Positions 17,484-28,226 of a stretch of 64,000 bases of DNA are shown piece by piece. Each line of letters opens with the position of its first letter. Within the stretch, counting starts at the first letter, position 1. The translations under genes were made by a program, and so were the position numbers. This DNA is from Devosia sp. Root413D1. Its GTDB lineage: Bacteria; Pseudomonadota; Alphaproteobacteria; Rhizobiales; Devosiaceae. A model generated the notes under the pieces. The model saw nothing but the letters and a program-made list of their open reading frames with translations, ran no database searches and was not told the origin of the DNA. The DNA lies in contig NZ_LMEA01000001.1 in the NCBI RefSeq assembly GCF_001425235.1, forward strand, positions 409,855 to 473,854. Reading direction: 5' to 3'.

Positions 17484-17619
17484 GACTCTTCACCTCCCCC
17501 TTTATGGGGGACTTCGAACCGTCCCGCGGGGCAAATCGCTCCAGTGGAGCGATTTGAGGCGAGAAGGCCATGAGAGCTACGCTCGAATGGCGAGGGAGGG
17601 GGCCGTCTCTCTCAGTCAG
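17484..17619. repeat. 136-bp dispersed repeat, family D copy 1
   Basis: This block is present as a near-identical reverse complement at 43368-43502. Both contain the palindrome AAATCGCTCCA(G/C)TGGAGCGATTT and the stretch GGCGAGAAGGCCATGAGAGC. It lies just downstream of the alkyltransferase gene and next to the end of the convergent gpmA gene. Confidence 0.85.
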
Positions 17620-17626
17620 GCGACCT

Positions 17627-18241
17627 TCAGATCGCCACCTTCTCCGCCAGCTTCCCGTCCGCGCCGATCTTGTAAATCACCGGCTCGCCCGTTCCGAGCT
17701 CGCGCTTCAGAATCTGTTCCGGCGTCAGGTTTTCGATCGCCATGACGATTGAGCGCAGCGAGTTGCCGTGCGCGGCGACCAAAACGGTCTTCCCGGCCTT
17801 CAGCAGCGGCACGATCTCGGCGTCGTAATAGGGCAGGGTGCGGGCCGCGGTGTCCTTGAGGCTTTCGCCGCCCGGCGGCGGCACGTCGAACGAGCGCCGC
17901 CAGATCAGCACCTGCTCCTCGCCCCATTTGGCCCGCGCGTCATCCTTGTTGAGGCCGCTGAGATCGCCATAGTCGCGCTCGTTCAAGAGTTTTGAGCGGG
18001 TGATCGTCACCTCGGTGATCTCGAGCTCCTCGAGGATCAGGTCGAGCGTGTGCTGGGCCCGGCGCAGTGCCGAGGTGAAGTAGACGTCGGGCACGTAGCC
18101 GGCCGCCTTCAGCTGCTTGCCGGTGTGGCGCGCTTCGCCGATGCCTTGCTCGGTGAGGTCGGGGTTGCGCCAGCCGGTGAACAGGTTCTTGAGGTTCCAG
18201 TCGCTCTGGCCGTGGCGAACGAGGATCAGCGTCCCGGTCAT
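17627..18241 (-). CDS. gpmA: 2,3-bisphosphoglycerate-dependent phosphoglycerate mutase
   Basis: A 204-residue glycolytic enzyme that interconverts 3- and 2-phosphoglycerate. The phospho-histidine is in [18 protein letters not shown] at the N-terminus. The second histidine is in [10 protein letters not shown], and the acid motif is [13 protein letters not shown]. The start at 18241 is supported by AAGGA upstream and by the family start; the open frame continues to 18400 without similarity. It follows dapB by 13 nt on the same strand and is likely co-transcribed. Confidence 0.95.
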   Translation of the reverse strand: MTGTLILVRHGQSDWNLKNLFTGWRNPDLTEQGIGEARHTGKQLKAAGYVPDVYFTSALRRAQHTLDLILEELEITEVTITRSKLLNERDYGDLSGLNKDDARAKWGEEQVLIWRRSFDVPPPGGESLKDTAARTLPYYDAEIVPLLKAGKTVLVAAHGNSLRSIVMAIENLTPEQILKRELGTGEPVIYKIGADGKLAEKVAI

Positions 18242-18254
18242 CGAATAATCCTTG

Positions 18255-19061
18255 TCAGTTGAAGCCGAGCACGTCGGCCATGGAATAGAGGCCGGGCCGC
18301 TGGTCGCGCACCCAGAGGGCGGCGCGCACCGCGCCGTCGGCGAACAGCGCCCGGTTGTCGGCGATGTGGTTGAGCTCGATGCGCTCCGATGGGCCGGCAA
18401 GGATCACCTTGTGCTCGCCGATGACATTGCCGCCGCGCAGCGCGGCAAAGCCGATGCTGCCCTCTTCGCGCGGCCCGGTGTGGCCGTCGCGGACGCGGAC
18501 CGAGTGGGTCTTCAAATCGAGATTGCGGCCGCGGGCGGCGGCTTCACCCAGCATCAGCGCCGTGCCGGAGGGGGCATCGACCTTCTTGTTGTGGTGCATC
18601 TCGAGGATCTCGATGTCGAAACCCGGCAGCGCCGCGGCCGCCTGCTTCACGAGGCCCAGCAGCAGGTTCACGCCGAGCGAGAAATTGCCCGCCTTGACGA
18701 TCCGGGCCCGGGCAGCCGCCTCGCGGATCGCTGCGTCATCAGCCTCGCTGCACCCGGTGGTGCCGATGATGTGGACCAGCCCGCGCTTTGCGGCCTCCTG
18801 CGCCAGCGCCACCGAATTGGCGGGCGCGGTGAAATCGAGGATCGCCTCGGCGGCGCCGAGGGCAGCCGCGACGTCGTCGGTGATCGAAACACCGAGCGGC
18901 TCGAGGCCCACGAGTTCGCCTGCGTCCTTGCCGATCACCGGCGCCCCAGCGCGGTCGAAGGCGGAGACGACCGTAATCCCTGCCGTCGCGGCGATGGCGC
19001 GGATGTTCGCCGCGCCCATCTTGCCGCCTGCGCCGGCGATGGCGACCTTGAGGTCAAACAT
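18255..19061 (-). CDS. dapB: DapB, 4-hydroxy-tetrahydrodipicolinate reductase
   Basis: A 268-residue NAD(P)H-dependent reductase of the lysine and diaminopimelate pathway. The nucleotide-binding GAGGKMG loop is at residues 10-16. The catalytic and substrate-binding signature [15 protein letters not shown] lies near residue 155. DFTAP and TTG loops contact cofactor and substrate. It sits between pyrF and gpmA in a minus-strand run, 48 nt after pyrF. Confidence 0.97.
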   Translation of the reverse strand: MFDLKVAIAGAGGKMGAANIRAIAATAGITVVSAFDRAGAPVIGKDAGELVGLEPLGVSITDDVAAALGAAEAILDFTAPANSVALAQEAAKRGLVHIIGTTGCSEADDAAIREAAARARIVKAGNFSLGVNLLLGLVKQAAAALPGFDIEILEMHHNKKVDAPSGTALMLGEAAARGRNLDLKTHSVRVRDGHTGPREEGSIGFAALRGGNVIGEHKVILAGPSERIELNHIADNRALFADGAVRAALWVRDQRPGLYSMADVLGFN

Positions 19062-19109
19062 GCTTGCTCCTACCGAACCCGTGCGACGCCTATAGCCCAG
19101 CCGGCGCGG

Positions 19110-19808
19110 TCATGCCAGCCGGGTGCCGCCGGCCATCTCGGCGAGGATCGCCTGCGCCGCGCTTGCCGGATCTGCTGCCGCAGTGATCGGCCGCCCGACC
19201 ACCAGATGGCTGGCGCCGGCGGCCAGCGCCTCGGCCGGGCCCGTCACCCGCTTCTGGTCGCCATGTGCGCTGCCAGCCGGGCGGATCCCCGGGGTCACGA
19301 TGGCGAGCTTGGGCCCCACGATGGCGCGCACCATCTGCGCCTCATTGGGCGAGCAGACGATGCCACCGATCCCTGCGTCTTTCGCCTGTTCCGCACGCAG
19401 CGCCACCAGCCCGGCCGCATCCCGGGCATAGCCGGCATCCGTTAAGTCGGCATCGTCCATCGAGGTCAGCACGGTGACGCCGAGCACGGTAAGCCCGGAG
19501 CCCGCGGCGGCTTTTGCCGCGGCGCGCATCGTCTTGGGGTAGGCGTGCACCGTGACCATGGTGGCGCCGGTCCTGGCGATCGCGGCGACGCCCTTTTCGA
19601 CGGTGTTGTCGATATCGAGCATTTTGAGATCGAAGAACACCCGCTTGCCGGCGTTGAGCAGCGCCTTGCCGAGGTTGAGGCCGTCGCCACCATAAAACAG
19701 CTGGTAGCCGATCTTGTAGAAGTCGACCGCATCGCCCAGTTGCGCGATCAAGCGTTCCGCCTCGTCTCGCGTATCGAGATCGAGTGCGACGATCAGGGTG
19801 CCTGCCAT
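19110..19808 (-). CDS. pyrF: PyrF, orotidine 5'-phosphate decarboxylase
   Basis: A 232-residue TIM barrel that forms UMP from OMP. The catalytic Asp-Lys-Asp array is in [14 protein letters not shown] near residue 62. The phosphate-gripper motif is [12 protein letters not shown] near the C-terminus, and [10 protein letters not shown] is the usual mobile loop. The ATG at 19808 has GGAG upstream and a typical LIVALDLD start. It heads the pyrF-dapB-gpmA run. Confidence 0.96.
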   Translation of the reverse strand: MAGTLIVALDLDTRDEAERLIAQLGDAVDFYKIGYQLFYGGDGLNLGKALLNAGKRVFFDLKMLDIDNTVEKGVAAIARTGATMVTVHAYPKTMRAAAKAAAGSGLTVLGVTVLTSMDDADLTDAGYARDAAGLVALRAEQAKDAGIGGIVCSPNEAQMVRAIVGPKLAIVTPGIRPAGSAHGDQKRVTGPAEALAAGASHLVVGRPITAAADPASAAQAILAEMAGGTRLA

Positions 19809-19933
19809 CAGATGTCTCCGGATTTTCCGGTCAGTGCCATAGCGGAACGAATCGGGCAAGCAGAAATGCCCGCTTGCGCGCGATGCTATGGCGCCATAGC
19901 GTCCGCGCAACACGATGGAATCATAGATCAATC

Positions 19934-20386
19934 ATGCAGCAGCAGGCGCTTTCCGCCATTGTCGCCTGGGTGCGGCTCGAGCGTGCCACCGAGGCCTTCC
20001 ACGCCGACCTGAAGAAGCGCTTCGGCATTACCGGGCTGCAGCTTGCCGTGTTGCGCATCTGCGCCGAACGCCCGCAGCTGCCGCTCGCTGCCTTGCGCAA
20101 GGCGCTGGTTATGCACCCGGCAACGCTCGGCCAATCGATCGACGAACTGCGCCGCATGGATCTGGTGACGGTGAAGACCGACCCGCGCGATCGCCGCGCC
20201 CGGCTGGTCGGGCTGACCGAGGCGGGGATCGAGCTCCTGGCCAAGGCGCCGCTCGCCGGCCCGACCCGGTTGCGCGAGATCGACCACGAGGTGGCGCGGC
20301 TCGATCGGCTGAAGCTGGCGCTCGAGGACGCGGTGGAACTGTTCGGGTTGGGCGAGTGGGCGCCGGGTCGGAAGGATGGGGCGTGA
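19934..20386 (+). CDS. MarR-family transcriptional regulator
   Basis: A 150-residue winged-helix protein. The recognition helix region is LPLAALRKALVMHPATLGQSIDELRRMDLV, and the wing is VKTDPRDRRARLVGLTEAG, whose DPRDRR is the hallmark of MarR proteins. Flanking helices would form the dimer interface. It is divergent from pyrF. No adjacent target is obvious; downstream there is only a hairpin repeat and convergent genes. Confidence 0.88.
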   Translation: MQQQALSAIVAWVRLERATEAFHADLKKRFGITGLQLAVLRICAERPQLPLAALRKALVMHPATLGQSIDELRRMDLVTVKTDPRDRRARLVGLTEAGIELLAKAPLAGPTRLREIDHEVARLDRLKLALEDAVELFGLGEWAPGRKDGA

Positions 20387-20390
20387 CACT

Positions 20391-20562
20391 GCCGGTGCAA
20401 AGTGCGTCCCCTCGCCCCTTTGGGGAGAGGGCCAGGGTGAGGGGCAGCCAAGCACACCGGAACCAACTGCTTCGCGCGGGGTGCTGTTCCGGACATCTGA
20501 GCGCTTGGCGCCCCTCACTCAACCCTCTCCCCAGAGGGGCGAGGGGGCGGTGTGGGACGGCC
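20391..20562. repeat. Dispersed hairpin repeats, family A copy 3 (two half elements)
   Basis: Two half elements appear in the order right half then left half. CCCTCGCCCCTTTGGGGAGAGG...GTGAGGGG at 20409-20444 is followed by GCGCTTGGCGCCCCTCACTC...CCAGAGGGGCGAGGG at 20501-20546. They share GGTGCAAAGTGCGTCCCCTC and GGGGGCGGTGTGG with the copy at 12741-12867. The rearranged order suggests recombination between copies. Confidence 0.7.
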
Positions 20563-20587
20563 GGCGCCCTTGCCCCCATTAGGGGAG

Positions 20588-21196
20588 CTAAAGCCCGTCA
20601 ATCCTCGCCGGCAGATCCTCCATCGCAATCCAGTCGGTCAACAGCTTCCGGTCGCTGAGCCGTACCACGAAGACATTGCCGCCGCCCGGGTTGCCGATGC
20701 GGCGCTGGTCCTCGGAACGGGCGATCGTCAGCCCGCCCAGCTGACACTTCAGCAGCGTCCCCACCGCGCCGTGCCCGGCAAAGCCGATCGGCTTGGTCGC
20801 ATCGTGGCCGGCCAGCACCTCGTCGAAGCCGGCGACCACCCGGCGCTGCGCGTCGCGGGCCGTCTCCCAGCCCTCGGCCGACTCATCGGGGTGGGCGAAC
20901 AACGCGTCCGCCAGCGCCTCGAAGCGTGCCGAAGGAACAAAGCCGGTACTGCGACGGTCGTTCTCGTCGAACTTATCCCCGCTGTCCACAGGCGCGCCGC
21001 AGACTGTCGCGAGAATCGCCGCCAGCTCGAGAGCCTTGGTTTCCGTGCTCGAAACGAGGCGGGTCAGGTTCTCGACCAGTGGGTGGTTCGCAAAACGTTC
21101 TGCTCGTGACCTGCCAAGGCTGGACAGCCCCCAGCGTGGCGTTGCGACGTTGGGGTCGATCACCACTTCGGGGTGGGTGACGTAGAGCGCGTACAC
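20588..21196 (-). CDS. Histidine phosphatase family protein
   Basis: A 202-residue member of the phosphoglycerate-mutase-like superfamily. The N-terminal catalytic motif, normally RHG, reads YVTHPEVVIDP here: the histidine is kept but the preceding arginine is threonine. SSTETKALELAAIL and the second histidine in GFAGHGAVGTLLK are typical. It is probably a phosphomonoesterase or phosphohydrolase of unknown substrate. It starts 1 nt after the stop of the FMN reductase gene and forms an operon with it. Confidence 0.8.
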   Translation of the reverse strand: MYALYVTHPEVVIDPNVATPRWGLSSLGRSRAERFANHPLVENLTRLVSSTETKALELAAILATVCGAPVDSGDKFDENDRRSTGFVPSARFEALADALFAHPDESAEGWETARDAQRRVVAGFDEVLAGHDATKPIGFAGHGAVGTLLKCQLGGLTIARSEDQRRIGNPGGGNVFVVRLSDRKLLTDWIAMEDLPARIDGL

Positions 21197-21197
21197 C

Positions 21198-21773
21198 TCA
21201 GATACCGCCGCGCGAGAAGTGGGTCAGTTCGCGCACCATCTGGCCGACCTTCCACTTGATGTTGCCCTCGTTCGGCGCGCCGTCCTCGTCCAGCACATCG
21301 GGGTAGGGGCCGAGCCCGAGCAGCGTCGGCACCACCAGGGCGCCGATCTTGCTGAGCGAGTCGCGTAGATGCGACAGCGCGAAGATGGTGGCATATTTGC
21401 CGTCGCTCATCCCACCGATGCCGAACACCGCGTGCTTGAACGGGTTGGGCTTCTCGCGGCTGACCCAGGAGATCATGTTGGCGATCAGCGGCGTGATGCC
21501 ACCGTTGTATTCCGGGCTGATGATCAGCACGATGTCGCGGCTACGGAACATCTCCGCCAGGCGCTTGGCTGCCTCGGGCGTCTCGCCGGCATCCTCGATG
21601 TCCTGGTTGAAGATCGGCATCTCGAACTCGCGCAGGTCGAGATCGGTGACAACAACGCCAGCTTCTCGCAGCTTAGCCGACATGTGCCGGCGCAACGGCT
21701 CGTTGATCGAGTCCTTGCGCAGCGAGCCACAGATGGTGATGGCAGTCTTGGGGGGAGGGGTGTCGATGGTCAT
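21198..21773 (-). CDS. NADPH-dependent FMN reductase family protein
   Basis: A 191-residue flavodoxin-fold oxidoreductase. The phosphate-binding loop ICGSLRKDSINEPLRR near the N-terminus and SPEYNGGITPLIANMISWVSR near residue 100 are the FMN-binding signatures of this family. It would reduce FMN, quinones, azo compounds or metals with NAD(P)H; the substrate is undetermined. It is upstream of, and abuts, the histidine phosphatase gene. Confidence 0.88.
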   Translation of the reverse strand: MTIDTPPPKTAITICGSLRKDSINEPLRRHMSAKLREAGVVVTDLDLREFEMPIFNQDIEDAGETPEAAKRLAEMFRSRDIVLIISPEYNGGITPLIANMISWVSREKPNPFKHAVFGIGGMSDGKYATIFALSHLRDSLSKIGALVVPTLLGLGPYPDVLDEDGAPNEGNIKWKVGQMVRELTHFSRGGI

Positions 21774-21859
21774 GCGCTAGAGCTAGCGCATTCCATTTGC
21801 AGTCGAAAGACACCCTGAGGTGAGGCGCGCACGACGGCATGGCCGCGGCGCCTCGCCGC

Positions 21860-22981
21860 CTAGTTCTCAAACAGGCTCTTCAGCTTGGCGAAGAAACCTT
21901 CGGAGGTGGGAGAATTTTCCCGCGTTGATTCGCGTTCGAACTCCTCGAGCAGCTCACGCTGGCGCTTACTGAGGCTCTGCGGCGTCTCGACGTCGAGCTG
22001 CACGTAGAGATCGCCAAAGTCCTTGGAGCGGAGCACCGGCATGCCCTTGCCCTTGAGCCGGACGCGCTGGCCGGGCTGGGTACCGGACGAAACCTTCACC
22101 CGGGCTCGCGCCGCATCGAGCGTCGGCACCTCGAACTCGCCGCCGAGCGCCGCGGTGGTCATGGCGATCGGCACGCGGGCGTAAAGGTCGGCGCCGTCGC
22201 GCTGGAACAGATCGTGCGGCTTGATCGAAATGAAGATGTAGAGGTCGCCCGGCGGTCCACCGCGGAGGCCCGCTTCACCCTCATTGGCGAGCCGGATGCG
22301 GGTGCCGTCCTCGATCCCCTTGGGGATGTCGACGCTGAGCGTCCGGTTCTGCTGCCGGCGGCCCTGGCCACCGCAATCGGTGCAGGGCTGCTCGAGGATC
22401 TGGCCGCGGCCGTTGCAGATCGGGCAGGTCCGCTCGATGGTGAAAAAGCCCTGCGCCGCACGCACCTTGCCCTGGCCATTGCAGTGGCGGCAGGTCGACA
22501 TGCCGGTGCCCGGCTTGGCGCCCGAGCCTTCGCAAGTGTCGCAGGTGGCGAGCGTCGGCACGTCGATATCGACGGTGCGGCCGGCAAACGCCTCTTCGAG
22601 GCTGATTTCGAGATTGTAGCGCAGGTCCGAGCCGCGCAGGCGGGATTGGCCGCCGCGGCCGCGGCCGCCCATGAAGTCGCCGAAAATGTCCTCGAAGATA
22701 TCGGACATCGACGAGGTGAACTCGGGGCCGAACCCAGCCGGCCCACGCCCGCCATTCTCGAACGCGGCATGGCCGAAGCGGTCATAGGCGGCGCGCTTCT
22801 GCGGGTCCTTCAGCGTGTCGTAGGCCTCGCTGATCTCCTTGAACTTGTGTTCGGCCTCGGCATTGCCCGGGTTGCGGTCCGGGTGGAACTGCATCGCAAG
22901 CTTGCGGTAGGCGCCTTTCAGCACCGCTTCGTCGGCGCCCTTGGGCACCCCCAGCACTTCATAAAAATCGCGTTTCGCCAA
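21860..22981 (-). CDS. dnaJ: DnaJ, Hsp40 co-chaperone
   Basis: A 373-residue type I Hsp40. The J-domain contains the essential HPD in [11 protein letters not shown], followed by a Gly/Phe region. Four zinc-finger CxxCxGxG repeats read [24 protein letters not shown] and CTDCGGQG. I place the start at TTG 22981, because DnaJ proteins begin (M)[10 protein letters not shown]; the only in-frame ATG is 11 codons upstream at 23014. It stimulates DnaK ATPase. It is not adjacent to dnaK: two genes intervene on the same strand. Confidence 0.95.
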   Translation of the reverse strand: MAKRDFYEVLGVPKGADEAVLKGAYRKLAMQFHPDRNPGNAEAEHKFKEISEAYDTLKDPQKRAAYDRFGHAAFENGGRGPAGFGPEFTSSMSDIFEDIFGDFMGGRGRGGQSRLRGSDLRYNLEISLEEAFAGRTVDIDVPTLATCDTCEGSGAKPGTGMSTCRHCNGQGKVRAAQGFFTIERTCPICNGRGQILEQPCTDCGGQGRRQQNRTLSVDIPKGIEDGTRIRLANEGEAGLRGGPPGDLYIFISIKPHDLFQRDGADLYARVPIAMTTAALGGEFEVPTLDAARARVKVSSGTQPGQRVRLKGKGMPVLRSKDFGDLYVQLDVETPQSLSKRQRELLEEFERESTRENSPTSEGFFAKLKSLFEN

Positions 22982-23153
22982 TCGGCCTTGTCCTTGGTTG
23001 CCTGCGCCCCGCATCAGGCATCCGGCCTAGATAAGTACTCTGGTGCCCGACGGCAACACTATCGAGGGTTGCGGGCCGACGTACGTGCCCGGTGTGACTT
23101 TTCCACCAGTCGCCGGGCGCCGACCTCGCGAGGGCGAGCTGTAACGAGAATAG

Positions 23154-24182
23154 CTAGGCGCCGAAGGCCGCTGCGAGGTTCCGGCCGAGCTGGCCCTGCG
23201 CGAACATCGCCTTGTTGACGATGCGGTAGAGCCCGAAGAAACCGTGCGTGACGCCCTCGTAGGTCGTCATGTCGACCCAGACGCCGGAACGCCGCAGCGC
23301 ATCGGCCAAGGCTTCGCCTTCCGAGCGCAGCGGGTCGGCATCGGCGAGAATGATGGTCGCCGGCGGCAGCCCGGCAAGGTCGACCCGGCCGGCAATGTTC
23401 ATCCGCGCATCGTGCGCATCGTCCTTCTTGCGGAACAGTTTGCGCGCCGCCCATTCGAGCGTCGCGGTCGAATAGGGGAAGGTATCGGCGTTTTGGAGGT
23501 GCGAGGGCAGGTCGAACAGCATGGCCGCCATCGGGGTCACGAGGCCCAGGTGGATCGGCAGCGGCTTGTCTTCGGCCCGCGCCCGCAGCGCCACGTTGAC
23601 GGCGAGGTTGCCACCCGAGCCTTCGCCGACAATGGCGGCGCGCTTCGCATCGCCACCCAGTGATTCGGCATGCTCGAGCAGCCAGATCCACGCCGCATAG
23701 GCATCTTCGTGCGCCGCCGGGAAGCGGTGCTCCGGCGCCTGCCGGTAGTGCGCCGAAACCACCACCGCGCCGGTGCGGGCCGCCAGCGCGCGCGGCGTTG
23801 CGTCGTAGTTATCGACGTCGCCGAGCACGAACCCGCCGCCATGCAGGAACAGGACCATCGGCCTCAGGCCGGTGACGATGTCGTTCTGCGGGATGTAGAT
23901 GCGGGCGCGGATCTCGTCCGTCGGCCCCTGGATCAGTCGCATCTCCATGCCCACGCCCATGTCGTCGACCTGATCGCGCAGGATCCGGCGCAACGCCATG
24001 TCGAGCGTGGGCAGCGCCCGCGCCTCGGGCGAACGGCACGCGTCGATGCGCTTGCCGCCCATCGATTGCAGCACGTTGAGGACGTGGCGCATGTCGGCGT
24101 CGAGCCGCTCGACAGGCGCGGAATCTGCTGCATGGAGATCGCCGTTTTCGGCGAACCTCCGCACCTCAACCGATGACATCAA
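23154..24182 (-). CDS. Alpha/beta hydrolase, hormone-sensitive-lipase-type esterase
   Basis: A 342-residue carboxylesterase. The oxyanion-hole motif LFLHGGGFVLGD lies near residue 110. The nucleophile elbow is GEGSGGN, where the family usually has GDSAGG. The acid is in ADADPLRSEG, and the base histidine is in GVTHGFFGL near residue 312. The substrate is probably a short-chain or aryl ester. It stands between the dnaK-side unknown gene and dnaJ on the same strand. Confidence 0.88.
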   Translation of the reverse strand: MMSSVEVRRFAENGDLHAADSAPVERLDADMRHVLNVLQSMGGKRIDACRSPEARALPTLDMALRRILRDQVDDMGVGMEMRLIQGPTDEIRARIYIPQNDIVTGLRPMVLFLHGGGFVLGDVDNYDATPRALAARTGAVVVSAHYRQAPEHRFPAAHEDAYAAWIWLLEHAESLGGDAKRAAIVGEGSGGNLAVNVALRARAEDKPLPIHLGLVTPMAAMLFDLPSHLQNADTFPYSTATLEWAARKLFRKKDDAHDARMNIAGRVDLAGLPPATIILADADPLRSEGEALADALRRSGVWVDMTTYEGVTHGFFGLYRIVNKAMFAQGQLGRNLAAAFGA

Positions 24183-24269
24183 TAGTCCTTTCGAAGTCCG
24201 CCCTCAGCATCCGTTCCCCGGCCCTGGGTTTCGGCTGCTCCCTCAAGGCGTCCCGCTGCTGACGGTTGG

Positions 24270-24314
24270 AGCGCTTTCAGGAAAAGTTGTGAGACTTTTC
24301 CACCTCGAAAGCGC
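24270..24314. repeat. Short hairpin repeat, family E copy 2
   Basis: GCGCTTTC...GAAAGCGC outer stem with GGAAAAGT-TGTGAG-ACTTTTCC inner stem. It lies about 90 nt upstream of the esterase start. The rest of the 299-nt gap holds the terminator at 24410-24434 and a parS-like site at 24449-24464. Confidence 0.75.
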
Positions 24315-24409
24315 GACCAGGTCAGAGACGCCCACTTCAACCCATCCAACATCATTGGCGGATGTGAAGACATTTGGGCGGGGGTGCGGCAGCAATGCGG
24401 AAAAACACC

Positions 24410-24434
24410 GGGCTCCGGAACAATTCCGGAGCCC
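24410..24434 (-). terminator. Rho-independent terminator after the 24482-24934 gene
   Basis: GGGCTCCGGAA-CAA-TTCCGGAGCCC is a perfect 11-bp stem. On the minus strand it is followed by GGTGTTTTTCC. On the plus strand it is followed by TTTGATTT, so it may work both ways. Confidence 0.75.
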
Positions 24435-24448
24435 TTTGATTTCTCGGG

Positions 24449-24464
24449 TGATTCACGTGAAACG
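24449..24464. other. parS-like site 3
   Basis: TGATTCACGTGAAACG matches the ParB-binding consensus TGTTTCACGTGAAACA at 14 of 16 positions. It is intergenic, beside the terminator. Confidence 0.5.
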
Positions 24465-24481
24465 GCAGCGGTGGCCGTGGC

Positions 24482-24934
24482 TTATACGACCTGCTCGCGG
24501 CTGACCCCGAGCGCCGCCAGCTTCGCCGCGGCGCTGGCCACGGCCTCCGCCGGGAATTTGTCGGCGTGGCGCAACACGATCGCTTCGCCGCTGAGCTCGG
24601 CCCGCTTGTGCTCCACCAGGCTGCCGAGGCCTTCGCTGGGGTTGGGATCCATCGCCCAGTCGCCGAGGCAGCGGATCGTGCCGTACTTCTTGTGCTTGGT
24701 GCGGGTACCGGACAGCCGGGTGGTCTTGCCGGTCGCCTCGGTCTTGACCTCTTCGGCGTAACTGACCGCCGTCCAGAACTCGCGCTCCAGCGCGTCGCTG
24801 AAGGGCAAACCGGCGAGTTCGGCGATCCGCATCTGGATCTGAAACGCATAGTCGTGATGCCCGAGCCGGCGGGCGTTGAACAGGAGTTTCCGGAGTTTTT
24901 CCGGTTCGGAGAATTTGCTGAGATCTGGGAACAT
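24482..24934 (-). CDS. Conserved-looking protein of unknown function
   Basis: A 150-residue soluble protein with no signal peptide or membrane segment. The N-terminus (PEKLRKLLFNARRLGHHDYAFQIQMRIAEL) is predicted helical and amphipathic. The middle (TTRLSGTRTKHKKYGTIRCLGDW) is basic. The C-terminus has Ala-rich helices. I do not recognise the family. The gene has its own terminator and lies immediately downstream of dnaK's terminator on the same strand, so it is likely a separate transcript or served by readthrough. Confidence 0.7.
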   Translation of the reverse strand: MFPDLSKFSEPEKLRKLLFNARRLGHHDYAFQIQMRIAELAGLPFSDALEREFWTAVSYAEEVKTEATGKTTRLSGTRTKHKKYGTIRCLGDWAMDPNPSEGLGSLVEHKRAELSGEAIVLRHADKFPAEAVASAAAKLAALGVSREQVV

Positions 24935-24956
24935 CCGTCACTCTAGCACATCGGCA

Positions 24957-24987
24957 AACAAAAAGGCCCGGCATTTGCCGGGCCTTT
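24957..24987 (-). terminator. Rho-independent terminator of dnaK
   Basis: AAAGGCCCGGC-ATTT-GCCGGGCCTTT forms an 11-bp stem. Reading the minus strand it is followed by a T-rich tail (TTTTTGTTTG). It lies about 45 nt after the dnaK stop codon. Confidence 0.85.
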
Positions 24988-25031
24988 CCAATTCTGTTGC
25001 GCGAAGCAATCAGGGCGACGTCTTGTCGGCG

Positions 25032-26939
<1,908 letters not shown>

Positions 26940-27055
26940 TACCTACTGCCTCTTTCCTGGCGAACCCGGATGAAACCCCATCCGGCAGTTCCTGATCCCT
27001 CGCGGGTGTCCGGGTTCCCGTGTTGAAATTGACCCGTCACCGGGCCTTGAGCGCT

Positions 27056-27084
27056 ATATAGGAGGGGGCTTTTGGGGGTGCAAG
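27056..27084 (-). promoter_or_regulatory. Sigma-32-type heat-shock promoter of dnaK
   Basis: On the minus strand, CTTG (27081-27084), an 18-nt C-rich spacer and CCTATAT (27056-27062) match the alphaproteobacterial RpoH consensus CTTG-N17/18-CYTATNT fully. It lies about 117 nt upstream of the dnaK ATG. Confidence 0.75.
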
Positions 27085-27208
27085 CGTAGTCCGGGCACAA
27101 AGTCCCGGCTTTTGGCGGGAACTCACCCTCGCCAGTTCGCTTTGTCGTCCCGGATCTACAGAAACGTCTGGTGGCGGGCGCAGCACCACTGCGCCCGGCC
27201 GAATGCCG

Positions 27209-27541
27209 TCAGGTCGCGTCGCTGAGGGTGTATTCACCCAGCTCGCAGAGGTCGACCGCCGGTTCGATGAACTCGGAATCGTCCTCCAGCATGAACTTCA
27301 TGTCGTAGACGCATTGCTCGCGGCCATCGCCGATGGTGACATCGACGAAGTTGCCGGCCGGCAGGTACTTGTCGGCGAACACGTCCTCCTCCCAGGTTTC
27401 GACATCGGCCGGCGAGGTGAACAGGCTCTTGACCGCATAGGACGAATTGTTGGTCAAGGTGAAGGTCAGGTCTTCGGCCAGTGCGGCGCCCGGCAGCACC
27501 AGCAGCAGGGCAGCAGCGCCACCCAGGATCGACAATTTCAA
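27209..27541 (-). CDS. Small secreted protein of unknown function
   Basis: I place the start at TTG 27541, preceded by GGGGG, because it yields a textbook signal peptide (MKLSILGGAAALLLVLPGAALA then ED) and a 110-residue precursor; an ATG at 27571 would put 10 odd residues before it. The mature part begins DLTFTLTNNSSYAVKSLF and is acidic, with two cysteines (EQCVYDM and VDLCELG) that could form a disulfide. No catalytic motif is visible. It is divergent from the pncA-region genes. Confidence 0.75.
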   Translation of the reverse strand: MKLSILGGAAALLLVLPGAALAEDLTFTLTNNSSYAVKSLFTSPADVETWEEDVFADKYLPAGNFVDVTIGDGREQCVYDMKFMLEDDSEFIEPAVDLCELGEYTLSDAT

Positions 27542-27778
27542 TAGAACCCCCAGAAAATGCGGGGCCGGCATGCTCGGGGGAACTTCCGGTTCGACCCCGC
27601 GATCACCGAAACCCAGGCGCACGGGAAGCGGCGCCTGAGCCTCATTTAGCAATTTAGTCTATTATGTCTCAAAGGCTGGCTATCGCCATGGTTAGAGAAA
27701 TCTCACCAGCCGCCGCCGGGTGCGGCGGGAGCGCCGACGCGGCTTGTCGTTGCAGCCCCGGTTATGGTCTAAGAAGCG

Positions 27779-27820
27779 CTCGTTGCCGCCTCTCGTTGCC
27801 GCCCAACTCTCGTTACCGCC
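27779..27820. repeat. Three short direct repeats upstream of 27836
   Basis: CTCGTTGCCGCC occurs at 27779 and 27792, and CTCGTTACCGCC at 27809, with periods of 13 and 17 nt, ending just before the ribosome binding site AAGGGA of the next gene. The remainder of the 294-nt gap (27542-27835) contains an AT-rich stretch around 27645-27670, the only likely promoter zone. Confidence 0.6.
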
Positions 27821-27835
27821 CAAGGGAACACGACT

Positions 27836-28210
27836 GTGCTGAGGTTCCTTGTCATCGCCCCGCTGCTCGCGGTCCCGCTGCTCCCCGTCGCCGCGCTGGC
27901 GCAGGAAGTGCCGGCCGAGGCGCAGATGGACATGTGGTGCGGCACCGCCTTCGAACTGATGACCCGCGACGCGCCGGCTGATGCCACGCCGGAAAAGCTC
28001 GCCTCCGCCAAGGTCTATGCCGATGGCGGGGCCTTGCTGCTGCAGCGCGCTATCCCGATCTACCTCGAGGCCGGCTACACCGACGACGCGCTGGCCGACT
28101 ACCGGGGCGACCTCGAAGACTCCATCGGTCGCGTCGTCAACGGCACTGGCAGGGCCAGCGATGGCGCCGCCTATTCATTTCAGGATTGTTCGGCCCTCAT
28201 CGGCCAATGA
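27836..28210 (+). CDS. Small secreted WCG-motif protein A
   Basis: A 124-residue precursor from GTG 27836, supported by AAGGGA upstream. The signal peptide covers residues 1-22 and ends ALA before QEVPAE. The mature protein has MWCGTAFELM near its start, an Ala/Leu-rich helical middle with a Tyr/Asp-rich stretch (DDALADYRGDL) and FQDCSALIGQ at the end. The two cysteines may form a disulfide. It resembles the protein at 28884-29237 in motif order. Its function is unknown. Confidence 0.75.
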   Translation: MLRFLVIAPLLAVPLLPVAALAQEVPAEAQMDMWCGTAFELMTRDAPADATPEKLASAKVYADGGALLLQRAIPIYLEAGYTDDALADYRGDLEDSIGRVVNGTGRASDGAAYSFQDCSALIGQ

Positions 28211-28226
28211 GATAGATAAGACCCGC

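Noticed and set aside
20966-20999. Sequences resembling DnaA boxes (TTATCCCCG and CTGTCCACAGG)
   Set aside because: Each differs from TTATCCACA at two or more positions and both lie inside the histidine phosphatase coding region without an AT-rich unwinding element.
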